The position numbers and the translations under genes were made by a program. Under the pieces are notes generated by a model. The model was not told the DNA's origin, made no database searches, and saw only the letters and a list, made by a program, of their open reading frames with translations. Source: Bubalus kerabau (taxonomy: Eukaryota > Chordata > Mammalia > Artiodactyla > Bovidae). From it: DNA of 64,000 bases. Positions within the stretch are counted from its first letter, which is position 1, and each line of letters opens with the position of its first letter. Of this stretch, positions 11,206-20,760 are shown one piece after another. The DNA lies in assembly GCF_029407905.1 (NCBI RefSeq), contig NC_073630.1, positions 48,013,001-48,077,000 on the forward strand, in the 5' to 3' direction.

Positions 11206-11387
11206 GGAACTGACAGATGAATCCTTGGCCCCACTCATCTTCTCATCCAAGAAAAACATGAACACCAGAAATGCAAAAGCCCCCCCAGAAAAGGCTGTGC
11301 ACCCAGAATAAAGATACAGGAACTGTTTTTGCTTGGTTTCTTTGTTTTTTTGACCCAAATAGTTTTAGAGAATATGGCCTACTTGCA
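11206..11387. other. Unassigned spacer
   Basis: Short unique sequence between two antisense Bov SINEs. Nothing recognised. Confidence 0.5.
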
Positions 11388-11592
11388 TGCTTAGTTGTTC
11401 AGTTGTGTCCGACTCTTTGACACCCTATGGACTATAGCCCGCCAGGATCCTCTGTCCATGGAATTTTCCAGGCAAGAATACTGGAGTGGGTTGCCATTTT
11501 CTTCTCCAGGGGATCTTCCCCACCCCAGGATGGAACCAGGGTGTCCTGAATTGCAGGTGGATTCTTTACTGGCTGAGCCAACAGGAAAGCCC
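11388..11592 (-). mobile_element. Bov-tA SINE
   Basis: Antisense Bov-tA from TTAGTTGTTCAGTTGTGTCC to the tRNA-like head GATTCTTTACTGGCTGAGCC. It is in the same orientation as the Bov-A2 250 bp upstream. A long minus frame in it is only the SINE read through. Confidence 0.92.
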
Positions 11593-12572
11593 TTAGGCAA
11601 TATTAGATGTTACTTAAAAAAAAAAGTCCACAGTCAATTAAGTTTCAGAAAACAACATGAAATGAAGCAACATGGGTCTCTTTACTTCAGGTTTTCCTGT
11701 TCTGCAATATGTGGATGTGAATCACATAGCTTCAAGCAATATGAACAACGGCATGAGTGTTTCCCAAATTATTTGACCCCAGAACCCTTTGGCAAACCTT
11801 ACATGACAGTCATCAGCACAATTGGGAAATGTGGATTTGCTCTAAGAATAAATGAATCAAAAGATATGGAATCTATACCCTCTTTGCCTCTGAATAGGTC
11901 TGATAGCTTTCTTTGAAAAGGCAGACTTGGGCATATTTTCTGCAAACTAAGAAAGCTGGTGGCAGTGTTTCCTATCCACTGGACCACAGCATCTTCTCCT
12001 TTTCCTGGAAAAGAAGTCATTATTCTGGGACCACAGCACATTTGGGGGAAGTGTTGGCAACATCTGAACACTTCTCATTCCCTAGGACAGGTAATTCCCC
12101 TATTTTCTGCAATAAGTGGGCTCTTAAAACGAGTTTTGTTAATTATTCTCTGGAAAGCCAAATCCTCTTCTGGCTACACCGGGAGTCCTGCTACTTAAAG
12201 TCAGGCCAGGTTTTCTTTATTATCTGAATGCTTCACAGTGAGCATGCATTACTTTCATAAACAGAAAATCAATGCTGGGGGAGAAAAGGAAAGAAATTCT
12301 GTAGAGAGGTGCTGATACACCAATGATTAGTCCAAAAATTACCTACTTGAACATGAAGATTTTTATATATGAGGCTTTTCATGAAGATCTTACTTAATGT
12401 TGGTACACTTGATAAATCTGAAGCCTGAAGAGATAGGCAAGGAGGAAACTGGGGCCAAGACTCCTCACATGCTTAGATTCAATCTTGGGAGGAGGGAATC
12501 ACCTACAATATCTGGCTCTCCAAGGCAAAGAAAGTGGTGGCTGGGCAGGGGGAAAAGTCAGGAGGAAAGCAG
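11593..12572. other. Unassigned sequence; possible hAT remnant
   Basis: GTGTTTCCCAAATTATTTGA at about 11758-11777 resembles the start of hAT-type elements (CAGTGTTTCCCAAACTT), with GGGAAATGTG near 11823. Too weak for a call. The 173-codon plus frame 11395-11916 begins inside the SINE and has no recognisable domain. Confidence 0.35.
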
Positions 12573-12641
12573 TAAGGGAGGGATGGGGGAGGGAGAGAGG
12601 AGAAGGAAGGGAGAGAGGGAGGGGAGGAGGGAGGATGAAAG

Positions 12642-12675
<34 letters not shown>

Positions 12676-12700
12676 GAAGGACTAGAGCGAGAGAGAAAGT
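12573..12700 (+). repeat. Purine tract with (GAAA)n microsatellite
   Basis: About 130 bp of almost pure purine on the plus strand: GGGA/GGGAG-type units, then (GAAA)n at about 12639-12676, then GGAAGG. Such mirror-like purine tracts can form triplex DNA. The long plus and minus frames across it (K/R/E-rich or S/L/P-rich) are artefacts. Confidence 0.9.
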
Positions 12701-13361
12701 AAATGAGAGAAAAATAAAAAGCAAGAGTTGTTGAGAAGCTGCAAGGAGGGGGAGGGGAACACAAGCCCACAGATTAAGTTGACCCAAGTCAATACAAAAG
12801 GCTTTGTGCAAGGGCTCTGGCATTAATGGGATTTGGATCGCTAAAGCCATGGGAATCAAGTACAGAGCATAACCAAGATGCCGGAGTTATTTTTGAAATG
12901 GATGTCTTAAGTAATATGAAGCTTAACTAGCAGGGACAGTCACAGCATTTTGCATGACTACTGCCGGCTGCTGGCCAAGCTGGGAACCTGAGCAGACCTA
13001 TCACCCAATCACCAGCAACCTCTGACTTGGGACAGGGGACAGGATCAGCTAGGTGAGCCTTTACCCAGAGGTGAGCATGGAGGAGTTGGGGTGTGTGTTG
13101 CCAGGCAGATGCGCTGCTCCTAGAACCTGTCAGTAATGCAAATGTACCTGGCAGGGGACCTGCTGAGCAGAATCCTGAGGCCCTGGTTTAGGTGGAGTTT
13201 TCACTCTTTCAATCCATCTTTCATCCCACGTCTCCAAAGACCATTTGGGGTCTTGAAGATACTGGGAGAGCCAGACAAAGCCCCTGCTCTCAAGGAGCTT
13301 GCATTCTCCTGGAAGAGGGGAAGCCAGCAAGGAAACAAGAATTTCTAGGCATTATAAGACA
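12701..13361. other. Unassigned sequence
   Basis: No repeat or gene is recognised. Frames of 66-139 codons are shared with the SINE to the right. Confidence 0.5.
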
Positions 13362-13595
13362 TGTGTGTGTGTGTGCGCGCGCTTTAGTCTCTCAGTCATG
13401 TCCGACTCTTCGCAACTCAATGGTCTGTAACCCGCTTGGCTCGTCTATCCATGGAATTCTCCAGGCAAGAATACTAGAGTGGATTGCCATACCCTCCGCC
13501 AGGGGATCTTCCCAACCCAAGGATCGAACCCATCCTCTCTTTCGTCTCCCACATTGGAAGGCAGATTCTTTACCACTGAGCCTCCTGGGAAGCCC
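13362..13595 (-). mobile_element. Bov-tA SINE with (TG)(CG) tail and 8-bp TSD
   Basis: Antisense Bov-tA. The tail at about 13362-13381 is (TG)n followed by CGCGCGC. The head ends CCACTGAGCCTCCTGGGAAG. TSD ATAAGACA lies at 13354-13361 and 13596-13603. This is the second SINE here whose tail is a dinucleotide array. Confidence 0.92.
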
Positions 13596-13603
13596 ATAAG
13601 ACA

Positions 13604-14333
13604 CATGAAGAAAATCAAAAAGGAAAGAGGAAAAGAGAGCGCTCCCAGGGTGGGAAAGTGTGCTTAGGGAAGACAGCACCACTGAAGAAGAAACATTTAA
13701 GTTAAGACTGACTAAGGAGGTGGACCCCACCCTGCCAAGCCCTGGGTAAAGCACAGTGAGGAGGAGGGAGCCAGCAAATCTTCCCTCAGACAAGGCAGAG
13801 GCCACCGTCACCCCTCCCTTCCAACCAACTCAGCTTTCGGCAATACTAAATTCCAAAGCTCACAGACGTGTTTAATTTTAAAATCTTAAATTGCGTACCG
13901 TGCCTGGTAGGAAAATCTATCCCAAAACTTGGGATATTTTTAGAATGGTCCACTTCAGTTTCTTCAAGTACTTTTTTCCCTGTTCAACCAGAAGATCCAA
14001 ATAGTCCAGGTAACATCAGCCTCCTCTAAATACCTGAAACTGCATTCATCAACCACTCTTTAAAAATTGGATCTTACTTCAAAGCTGAATGACTTGATTA
14101 CTCCCATAACGGCATACATTACACTGATTACGGGATTATTCACATGCCATTTCGAAGAGGCTGGGCAACATTTCTCCACGTCGCAACCACCAACAAACAA
14201 TGGTGAACATGGAAAATGGGATGCTAAGATTCCAATGCCCTCCATGTCCTGATGCCATAATAAGAAGCCTCTGCACTCTTTGAAAAAAAAAAAAAACTGA
14301 TGCTTTTTAAAAGAGGGAGAGAGGAGGAGTTAC
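13604..14333. other. Unassigned sequence
   Basis: No repeat is recognised except a 14-nt A-run at about 14283-14296, just before the mariner MITE. Confidence 0.5.
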
Positions 14334-14418
14334 TGGGTTGATCAAAAACTTCATTCAGGTTTTTCCATAAGGTGCTATGGAAAAGACCAAGCAAACTTTT
14401 TGGCCATCCTGATATTTT
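14334..14418. mobile_element. Mariner-type MITE (hairpin)
   Basis: The left arm, about 14336-14370, starts GGGTTGATCAAAAACTTC and ends TTTTTCCATA. The right arm, about 14376-14409, starts TATGGAAAAG and ends ACTTTTTGGCCATCC. The arms are imperfect reverse complements, as in bovine mariner MITEs (TTAGGTTGGCCAAAAAG type). It is non-autonomous: there is no transposase frame. Confidence 0.8.
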
Positions 14419-15240
14419 AATACAATACAGCTCAGAGAGAATAAAAGAAAAAAGCACCAAAAGAGCCCAAATATGAGGTTGTTTCCAAGATCTGACACAC
14501 ACCAGGCACTCAGTGAACATACTATGCCCCTCTCTATATTCCTTGCCCAAGTATACCCTGAGCACAGATTTTTATATCAATAATTTGCCAATAACATATT
14601 CATTGGCTCATTTTTTTTTCTGTCAGTCAAGTGCTGTGTTTTCAACCTGCTGGCAATTGATTCAGCTTCATCAATTCATAAGAATGGCTTGGGGTGAGAA
14701 GGGGGTGAAGAGGTGGAAGCTTTATAGCCATGATTCACTGCTAATCAATGATTAGCATTTTATGCTCAAGACAATCAAATTCATATTATTTCACATTTTA
14801 AAAGTTTTTGAAGGAACACATTAAAAGCTAAAATGAAAACAGGGCATCATAAGTTCAAATAAGCCATTAATTAGACAAAGAAGCATAATTCTACTGAACA
14901 CTATTTTACTAGCTAATCAACGTGTCATTTTTTTTCTATTGGCATCTACTTACTGTCATGTAATTTCCATAAGGGCACCATCTGTATTTATAAAAAGAAT
15001 TATCTTTGTGGTGATCTTCCAATCTACAAACAATGATGATATTTAACTTTTCTTAGGGGATCAATTTTAGAATTGGGTTAAAGGATTTAGCAGTCTCTTT
15101 TTCATGATGAACCTTAAAAGGACTTATTCATACATATCTGTGACATTAAAAGCACTTGAAAAAAAGAAAAACAACAAAAGGTACTTTTGATTGATTAAAA
15201 TGTACAGTTCTGGATCTTGCTATGTACATATTTTTAATCT
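14419..15240. other. Unassigned AT-rich sequence
   Basis: No gene or repeat is recognised. It is the left flank of the BovB insertion. Confidence 0.5.
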
Positions 15241-15248
15241 AGCATTAT

Positions 15249-17197
15249 CCGTCACTTCAGTCGCTCAGTCATGTCTGACTCTTTGTGACCCCATGGACTG
15301 CAGCATGCCAGGCTTTCCTGTACATCATCAACTCCTGGAGTTTGTTCAAACTCATGTCCATAGAGTCAGTGATGCCATCCAACCATCTCATCCTCTGTCA
15401 TCCACTTCTCCCACTTTCAGTCTTTCCCAGCATCAGGGTCTTTTCCAATGAGTAAGTTCTTCACATCAGGTGGCCAAAGTATTGGAGTTTCAGCTTCAAC
15501 ATCAGCCTTCCAATAAATATTCAGGACTGATTCCCATTAGGATTGACTCGTTTGATCTCCTTGCAGTCCAAGGGATTCTCAAGAGTCTTCTCCAATACCA
15601 CAGTTCAAAAGCGTTAACTCCTCGGCACTCAGCTTTCATTTTAGTCCAACTCTCACATCCATACATGACTACTGAAAATACCATAGCTTTGACTAGATGG
15701 ACATTTGTCAGCAAAGTACTATCTCTGTTTTTTAATATGCTGTCTAGGGTGGTCATAGCTTTTCTTCCAAAGAGCAAGCATCTTTTAATTTCTTGACTGC
15801 TATCACCATCTGCAGTGATTTTGGAGCCCAAGAAAATAAAGTCTATCACTGTTTCCATTGTTTCCCCATCTATTTGCCAAGAAGTGATGGGACTGGATGC
15901 CATAATCTTCAATTTTTGAATGTTGAGTTTTAAGCCAGCTTTTTCACTCTCCTCTTTCACTCTCACCAAAAGGCTCTTGAGCTCCTCCTCACTTTCTGCC
16001 ATAAAGGTGGTGTCATCTGCATATCTGAGGTTATTGATATTTCTTCCAGAAATCTTGATTCCAGTTTGTGCTTCATCCAGCCCAGCATTTCACATGATGT
16101 ACTCTACACAGAAGTTAAATAAGCAGGGTGACAATATACAGCCTTGATATACTCCTTTCCCAATTTAGAACCAGTCAGTTGTTCCATGTCTGGTTCTAAC
16201 TGTTCCTTCTTGACCTGCATACAGATTTCTCAGGAGGCAGGTAAAGTGGTCTGGTATTCCCATCTCTTGAAGTATTTTCCACAGTTTGTTGCAATCCACA
16301 CAAAGGCTTTGGCATAGTCAATAAAGCAGAAGTAGATGCTTTTCTAGAACTGTCTTGCTCTTTCAATGATCCAGCAGATGTTGGCAATTTGATCTCTGGT
16401 TCCTCTGACTTTTCTAAATCCAGCCTGAACATCTGGAAGTTAATGGTTCACGTACTATTGAAGCCTGGTTTGGAGAATTTTGAGCATTACTTTGCTAGTG
16501 TGAGAGATGAGTAAAATTGTGCGGTAGTTTGAGCATTCTTTGGCATTGCCTTTCTTTGGGATTGGAATGAAAATGGACCTTTTCCATTCCTGGGGCCATT
16601 TCTGAGTTTTCCAAATTTGCTGGCATATTGAGTGCAGCACTTTCACAGCATCATCTTTTAGGATTTGAAATAGCTCAACTGGAATTCCATTACCTCCACT
16701 AGCTTTGTTTGTAGTGATGCTTCCTAAGGCCCACTTGACTTCACATCCCAGGATGCTAGGTGAGTGATCACACTATCACGGTTATCTAGGTCATTAACAT
16801 CTTTTTTGTACAGTTCTTCTATGTATTCTTGCCCCCTCTTCTTAATATCTTGTTTCTGTTAGGTCCATACCATGTCTGTCCTTTATTGTGTTCCTCTTTG
16901 CATGAAATGTTCCCTTGGTATCTCTAATTTTCTTGAAGTGATCTCTAGTCTTTCCCATTCTATTGTTTTCCTCTATCTCTTTGCATTGATCGCTGAGGAA
17001 GGCTTTCTTATCTCTTCTTGCTATACTTTGGAACTCTGCATTCAGATGGATATATCTTTCCTTCTCTCCTTTGCCTTTCACTTCTCGTCTTTTCTCAGCT
17101 ATTTGTAAGGCCCCCTCAGACAACCATTTTACCTTTTGCATTTCTTTTTCTTGGGTTTGGTCTTGATCACTGCCTCCTGTACGACGTCACAAATCTT
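15249..17197 (-). mobile_element. BovB (RTE) LINE, 5'-truncated, broken reverse transcriptase
   Basis: The largest BovB copy here, read on the minus strand. Its 3' end (CACTTCAGTCGCTCAGTCAT) is at the left. Going towards the 5' end it encodes a C-terminal segment (frame 15502-16002), a YADD catalytic motif at about 16003-16035 just upstream of MAESEEELKSLL, and an N-terminal finger segment (frame 16455-16646) with PIPKKGN and NYRTILLISHTSK. Frameshifts and stops separate these blocks, so no full protein is possible. An endonuclease is not present. An 8-bp TSD, AGCATTAT, is likely at 15241-15248 and 17232-17239. Confidence 0.93.
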
Positions 17198-17198
17198 G

Positions 17199-17339
17199 TC
17201 AGTTCACCTTGAAAATTAACCTGCCCTTTCAAGCATTATGGGTCCTTACTATATAAAATCCAATAAAACAATCATAAACAAAATATTTTCTGTTTTCCAT
17301 TTTGGCTGAAAGGGCAAGTTAATTTTCAAGGTGAACTGA
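17199..17339. repeat. 33-nt inverted repeat with 75-nt loop at the BovB 5' junction
   Basis: Arms at 17199-17231 (starts TCAGTTCACCTTGAAAATTA) and 17307-17339 (ends AATTTTCAAGGTGAACTGA) pair at 32 of 33 positions. The left arm lies exactly between the BovB 5' end and the right TSD. It can therefore be read as a filler copied from flanking DNA rather than as an independent MITE. Confidence 0.9.
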
Positions 17340-17662
17340 TTTGGTGTTCCATGCTCAGACAGAACCCTGTATTTGCCAAGGTCACTGCTTTGAGCTGGAT
17401 CAGCATCCGGCCAACTCACTCAGTTATGACACATGATCAGACTCTGACGTGTCCAGTTCTTAATGCTAGCCTTGCAAGGGCAAGTCACTGGCTTAGAGAT
17501 GGCCAAGGGGATGGCCAGTCAAGCTGGTGGGGATGAGCCAGCAACCCCTCAACCCTGATGGACTAGAAACTCATAATAGAAGCCCTTCTGTTGGATACAG
17601 GTATCATAGATAAGACGAGAAAACATGAATGCAAGGAGAGATTTATTTAAAGAGTTTCTATA
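17340..17662. other. Unassigned sequence
   Basis: No repeat or gene is recognised. Confidence 0.5.
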
Positions 17663-17671
17663 GCTATCAAG

Positions 17672-17888
17672 CCACCTGGCTTCCCAGGTGGCTCAGTGGT
17701 AAAGAATTCTCCTGCAATGCAGGAGACCCAGGTTTGATCCCTGAGTCAGGAAGATCCCCTAGAGGAGGGCATGGTAACCCCTCCAGTATTCTTGCCTGGA
17801 GAATTCCATGGACAGAGGAGCCTGGCAGGCTACAATGCATAGGGTCACAAAGAGTCAGACACAACTTAAGTGACTGAGCATGCACATG
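17672..17888 (+). mobile_element. Bov-tA SINE
   Basis: Sense Bov-tA: GGCTTCCCAGGTGGCTCAGT, then CTGCAATGCAGGAGACCC, the Bov-A body and a GACTGAGCATGCACATG tail. A likely TSD GCTATNAAG (one mismatch) lies at 17663-17671 and 17889-17897. Confidence 0.92.
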
Positions 17889-17897
17889 GCTATGAAG

Positions 17898-18204
17898 TAG
17901 GACCTCAGAGAGAAAAGATTTTGGTTTTACAAAGGTACATTACTTCAGCTTTGAGTCAATATAAAGAGCAAGATTCAGTTTGAGAGAATCAATCAAAGAC
18001 AAAAGTCTCACTCTTGGTTAAGATGCAATTTTCTCCACTAATAATCAATTACTTTGTAAGTTTAATTTTAAAAAAGATTTAGAAGGATTATGATTAAAAA
18101 TCTATATGACCTACTGAACAACAAAATAAAAAGACAAAACACAAACTAATACTTATACTTCATTGATTGATTCCTTAATTTGTTTGAGTTCATGGATTTC
18201 CACC
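17898..18204. other. Unassigned AT-rich sequence
   Basis: Nothing recognised. Confidence 0.5.
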
Positions 18205-18440
18205 AGATATCAAGGACTGTATTAAGTATCTGGCATGGTGAACAAACCTGGAGAAGGAAATGGCAACCACTCCAGTATTCCAGCCTGGAAAATCCCATTC
18301 ACAGAGGAGCCTGGTAGCTACAGTCCATAGGGCCACAAAGAGTCGGATGCTCCTGAGCACGTGCATGCACAGCAAGGCATAGTGAACAAAATAGACACAG
18401 TCTCTGCCCTCTTGGAGCTCACTGTCTTTTTTAAAAAGTA
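18205..18440 (-). repeat. L2 3' end, split by a Bov SINE
   Basis: AAGTATCTGGCATGGTGAAC to the left of the SINE, and AGACACAGTCTCTGCCCTCT with GGAGCTCACTGTC to its right, read through as one antisense L2 3' end. Confidence 0.7.
18247..18375 (+). mobile_element. Bov-tA SINE fragment lacking its head, with 15-bp TSD
   Basis: It begins at CCTGGAGAAGGAAATGGCAA and has no tRNA-like head. A TSD GGCAT(G/A)GTGAACAAA lies at 18232-18246 and 18376-18390 (one mismatch). The truncated head with an intact TSD shows it inserted already truncated. Confidence 0.87.
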
Positions 18441-18577
18441 TGTGTGAATGAGTAACTGAGTGGAAACTCACCAATCATATTAGTGATTTAATTAAGATAT
18501 GTAACTAATCCATTTCCTCCCTCTAATATAGTTTTATTGTTTTTAAAATCTGAAACATTTCTTTTAAATAATTTGCC

Positions 18578-18652
18578 TATGTCCCGCATTGCAGGTCAAT
18601 TCTTTACCAGCTGAGCCACAAGGGAAGCCCAAGAATACTGGAGTGGGCAGCC
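18578..18652 (-). mobile_element. Bov-tA head fragment, minus, in a palindrome
   Basis: GGTCAATTCTTTACCAGCTG and ACAAGGGAAGCCCAAGAATA are the antisense tRNA-like head fused to an internal Bov-tA piece. It pairs with 18693-18762. Confidence 0.85.
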
Positions 18653-18906
18653 AGTATTTCCTGGGTCAGGAAGATCTGCTGGAGAAGGGATAGGCTACCC
18701 ACTCCAGTATTCTTGGGCTTCCCTTATGGCTCAGCTGGTAAAGAATCCACCTGCAATGTGGGAGACCTGGGTTCAATCCCTGGGTTGGGAAGATTCCCTG
18801 GAAAAGGGAAAGGCTACCCACTCTAGTACTCTGACCTGGAGAATTCCATGGACTGTATAGTCCATGGGGTCGCAAAGAGTCAGACACAACTGAGCAACTT
18901 TCACTT
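18653..18906 (+). mobile_element. Bov-tA SINE, plus, with extra 5' partial unit
   Basis: A partial unit (GGTCAGGAAGATCTGCTGG to CACTCCAGTATTCTT) runs straight into a full Bov-tA starting GGGCTTCCCTTATGGCTCAG and ending GCAACTTTCACTTT. Fusing a partial Bov-A to the head of the next unit is a known arrangement in this family. Confidence 0.87.
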
Positions 18907-19194
18907 TGGGACTAGAAGTAATATTTCTGGATTGAGGGGGTGGTTTTTTGGGGTGTTTTTTTTTTTTGAAATGTTCATTGAAATGTTGACTTTCAAAGAA
19001 ACTTTGACCATTGAATATTTGAAATATGTTAGTAAAATAGAGAATGTTTAGGAAAGTGTAACAAAACAAACAAACAAACAAAAAAACATATTCAGGAGTG
19101 GAAATGGTCTTCTTGGGTAAAGATAAGGAATTAGTCTCATTTCTCCCAAAAAAATAACTTGACTATTATCTCTGCAGGGAATGAACATGTAAGA
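18907..19194. other. Unassigned sequence with (CAAA)n
   Basis: A short (CAAA)n run lies at about 19061-19086. Nothing else recognised. Confidence 0.5.
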
Positions 19195-19370
19195 GAATGA
19201 ACCTGGGGATCAAAACAGTTCTCTCTTCAAACCCTGGCTCTGCCATTGTGGAGAGAAGGTCTCTACATCTCAGTTTCCTTATCCAAAAAGGAGGCATATC
19301 AGAAGAATTACATGATAAATGTAAATAGCTTAGCAGGGAATGGTTGATCCCTCTTAGCTGCCATCATCAT
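19195..19370 (+). repeat. MIR SINE
   Basis: CAAACCCTGGCTCTGCCATT, CATCTCAGTTTCCTTATCC and AATAGCTTAGCAGGGAATGG follow the sense MIR order. Confidence 0.7.
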
Positions 19371-19461
19371 CACACGTCATCAGCAGCATCACAAAAAGAA
19401 CTCAAGATCTATTGTAATAAAGGGCTTGTGGTAAGCACAAGGAAGCAGATAACCATCTAAC

Positions 19462-19670
19462 CAGAGAAAACACTAGGACTTAAGTCAGAAGTCCCTAATT
19501 CAAATCCTGGCTCTTATGCTAACTTGTGCAAACTGGGATAAAACTCGTAAACTTCTGAGTTTCAGTTTCCCCAGCTCAAAAGTGGACCTAATAAAACTTA
19601 ATTAATGAGATAATATATAAGGAAGGATCATATACATCACATACAACATCTCATTAAATACAAAATACTG
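19462..19670 (+). repeat. MIR SINE
   Basis: AATTCAAATCCTGGCTCTTA, GAGTTTCAGTTTCCCCAGC and TTAATTAATGAGATAATATA match the sense MIR core and 3' part. Confidence 0.75.
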
Positions 19671-19764
19671 CTAAGTTTACAGGAAAGCACATTCTAACAA
19701 TAATCTACCATAAAATGATCTCTTTTTTAACCACCCAGGTTAAAAAGCTTCCAAAAAGATCATG

Positions 19765-19950
19765 AACTTGAAATTCAGTTGCACCATTCACTAGATTAAT
19801 AACATCTCTTAATTCTCTGGGCCCTGGTTTTTGGTCAGGAAAATAGCATATTCATTGTGAGGATTAGAAATTAGCTGTGTGAAGTGCCCAGCAGAGGGTC
19901 TGGCACATCACACATGTTCATTGATAGGCAGTTTCCATCCCTCTCAGTTA
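19765..19950 (+). repeat. MIR SINE
   Basis: AATTCTCTGGGCCCTGG, then ATTGTGAGGATTAGAAATTA and GGGTCTGGCACATCACACAT, match sense MIR. Confidence 0.68.
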
Positions 19951-20494
19951 AACTGCAATTCAGTATATCTCAGTTTTAGCATTTATATTTCCAAACTCTT
20001 TAAATGAAAAGCATTATAAATAACCTTTGGATGATCTTTAATTCCTTATGGTTTAGAGTGGAAAAAAAAATCTATAGAAACATAAAATATCCAGGGTGTC
20101 AAATATACTGTATAATCACTTTATATGATCACTGCTAATACAGTTCAATCTAAATTGCAGTCTCATATTTGACATAATTATACATAACCAAACACTAATA
20201 AAAATTGCTGCCTTATATTTCAAATTAGTAATTATGGTAGTAAACATTAACAACATGTCAGATATAAGATGGTGATTTGTTCTGAAATGTATTAGAAATC
20301 ATTATACTGTATGATAATTTTAATTACAGTTGGGTAGCAAGAGAGCAGGCAGCAGTTAGGGCTTTAAGTGCATTATGGGAGCCAGCAGCTCTTCAATTCA
20401 GCCCTAGTTCTGAATTCCTCGGTTTGAGTTCAGGCAATGCACAATTCTTTCTCCACCTTTAAACAGTGAACTCAATTTCCTCTTCAGAATCCAT
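19951..20494. other. Repeat-free AT-rich sequence
   Basis: About 540 bp without a recognised repeat between two MIRs. The 20330-20450 part is complex (AGCAGTTAGGGC, GCATTATGGGAGCCAGCAGC) and might be conserved. Confidence 0.45.
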
Positions 20495-20760
20495 ACTATC
20501 ATGAGGTTTGGAGTCATTTTTCCAGGGTTTTAAAATCCTTAGTCTATCACTTTCTAGCCATATGAAGCTGATTGATGGGAATTTCTCTGTGCCTCTGTTT
20601 TCTCATCTTAAAAATGGAAAAAGTAATGATACCTAGCTCAGAGAGTGATAATAGCAGCCAAATTAGATCATTCTACGTGCAATGCTTAGCCTGGCACCTG
20701 GAAGACAGTGAGTCTTCAATATATCGTAGTGGTAGTTATCATTTTATATCAATATTCAGA
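20495..20760 (+). repeat. MIR SINE
   Basis: AGTCTATCACTTTCTAGCCA, TGCCTCTGTTTTCTCATCTT and GCTTAGCCTGGCACCTGGAA are the MIR blocks in the sense direction. A 75-codon frame here is chance. Confidence 0.78.

Noticed and set aside
11395..11916. 173-codon plus-strand open frame
   Set aside because: It starts inside an antisense Bov-tA and reads typical SINE translation before entering unassigned DNA.
12397..12859. Lys/Arg/Glu-rich and Ser/Leu/Pro-rich frames
   Set aside because: Both come from the purine tract read on the two strands.
17199..17339. Independent MITE at the hairpin
   Set aside because: The arms have no flanking TSD or TA target. The left arm lies exactly inside the BovB TSD, so a junction filler explains it better.
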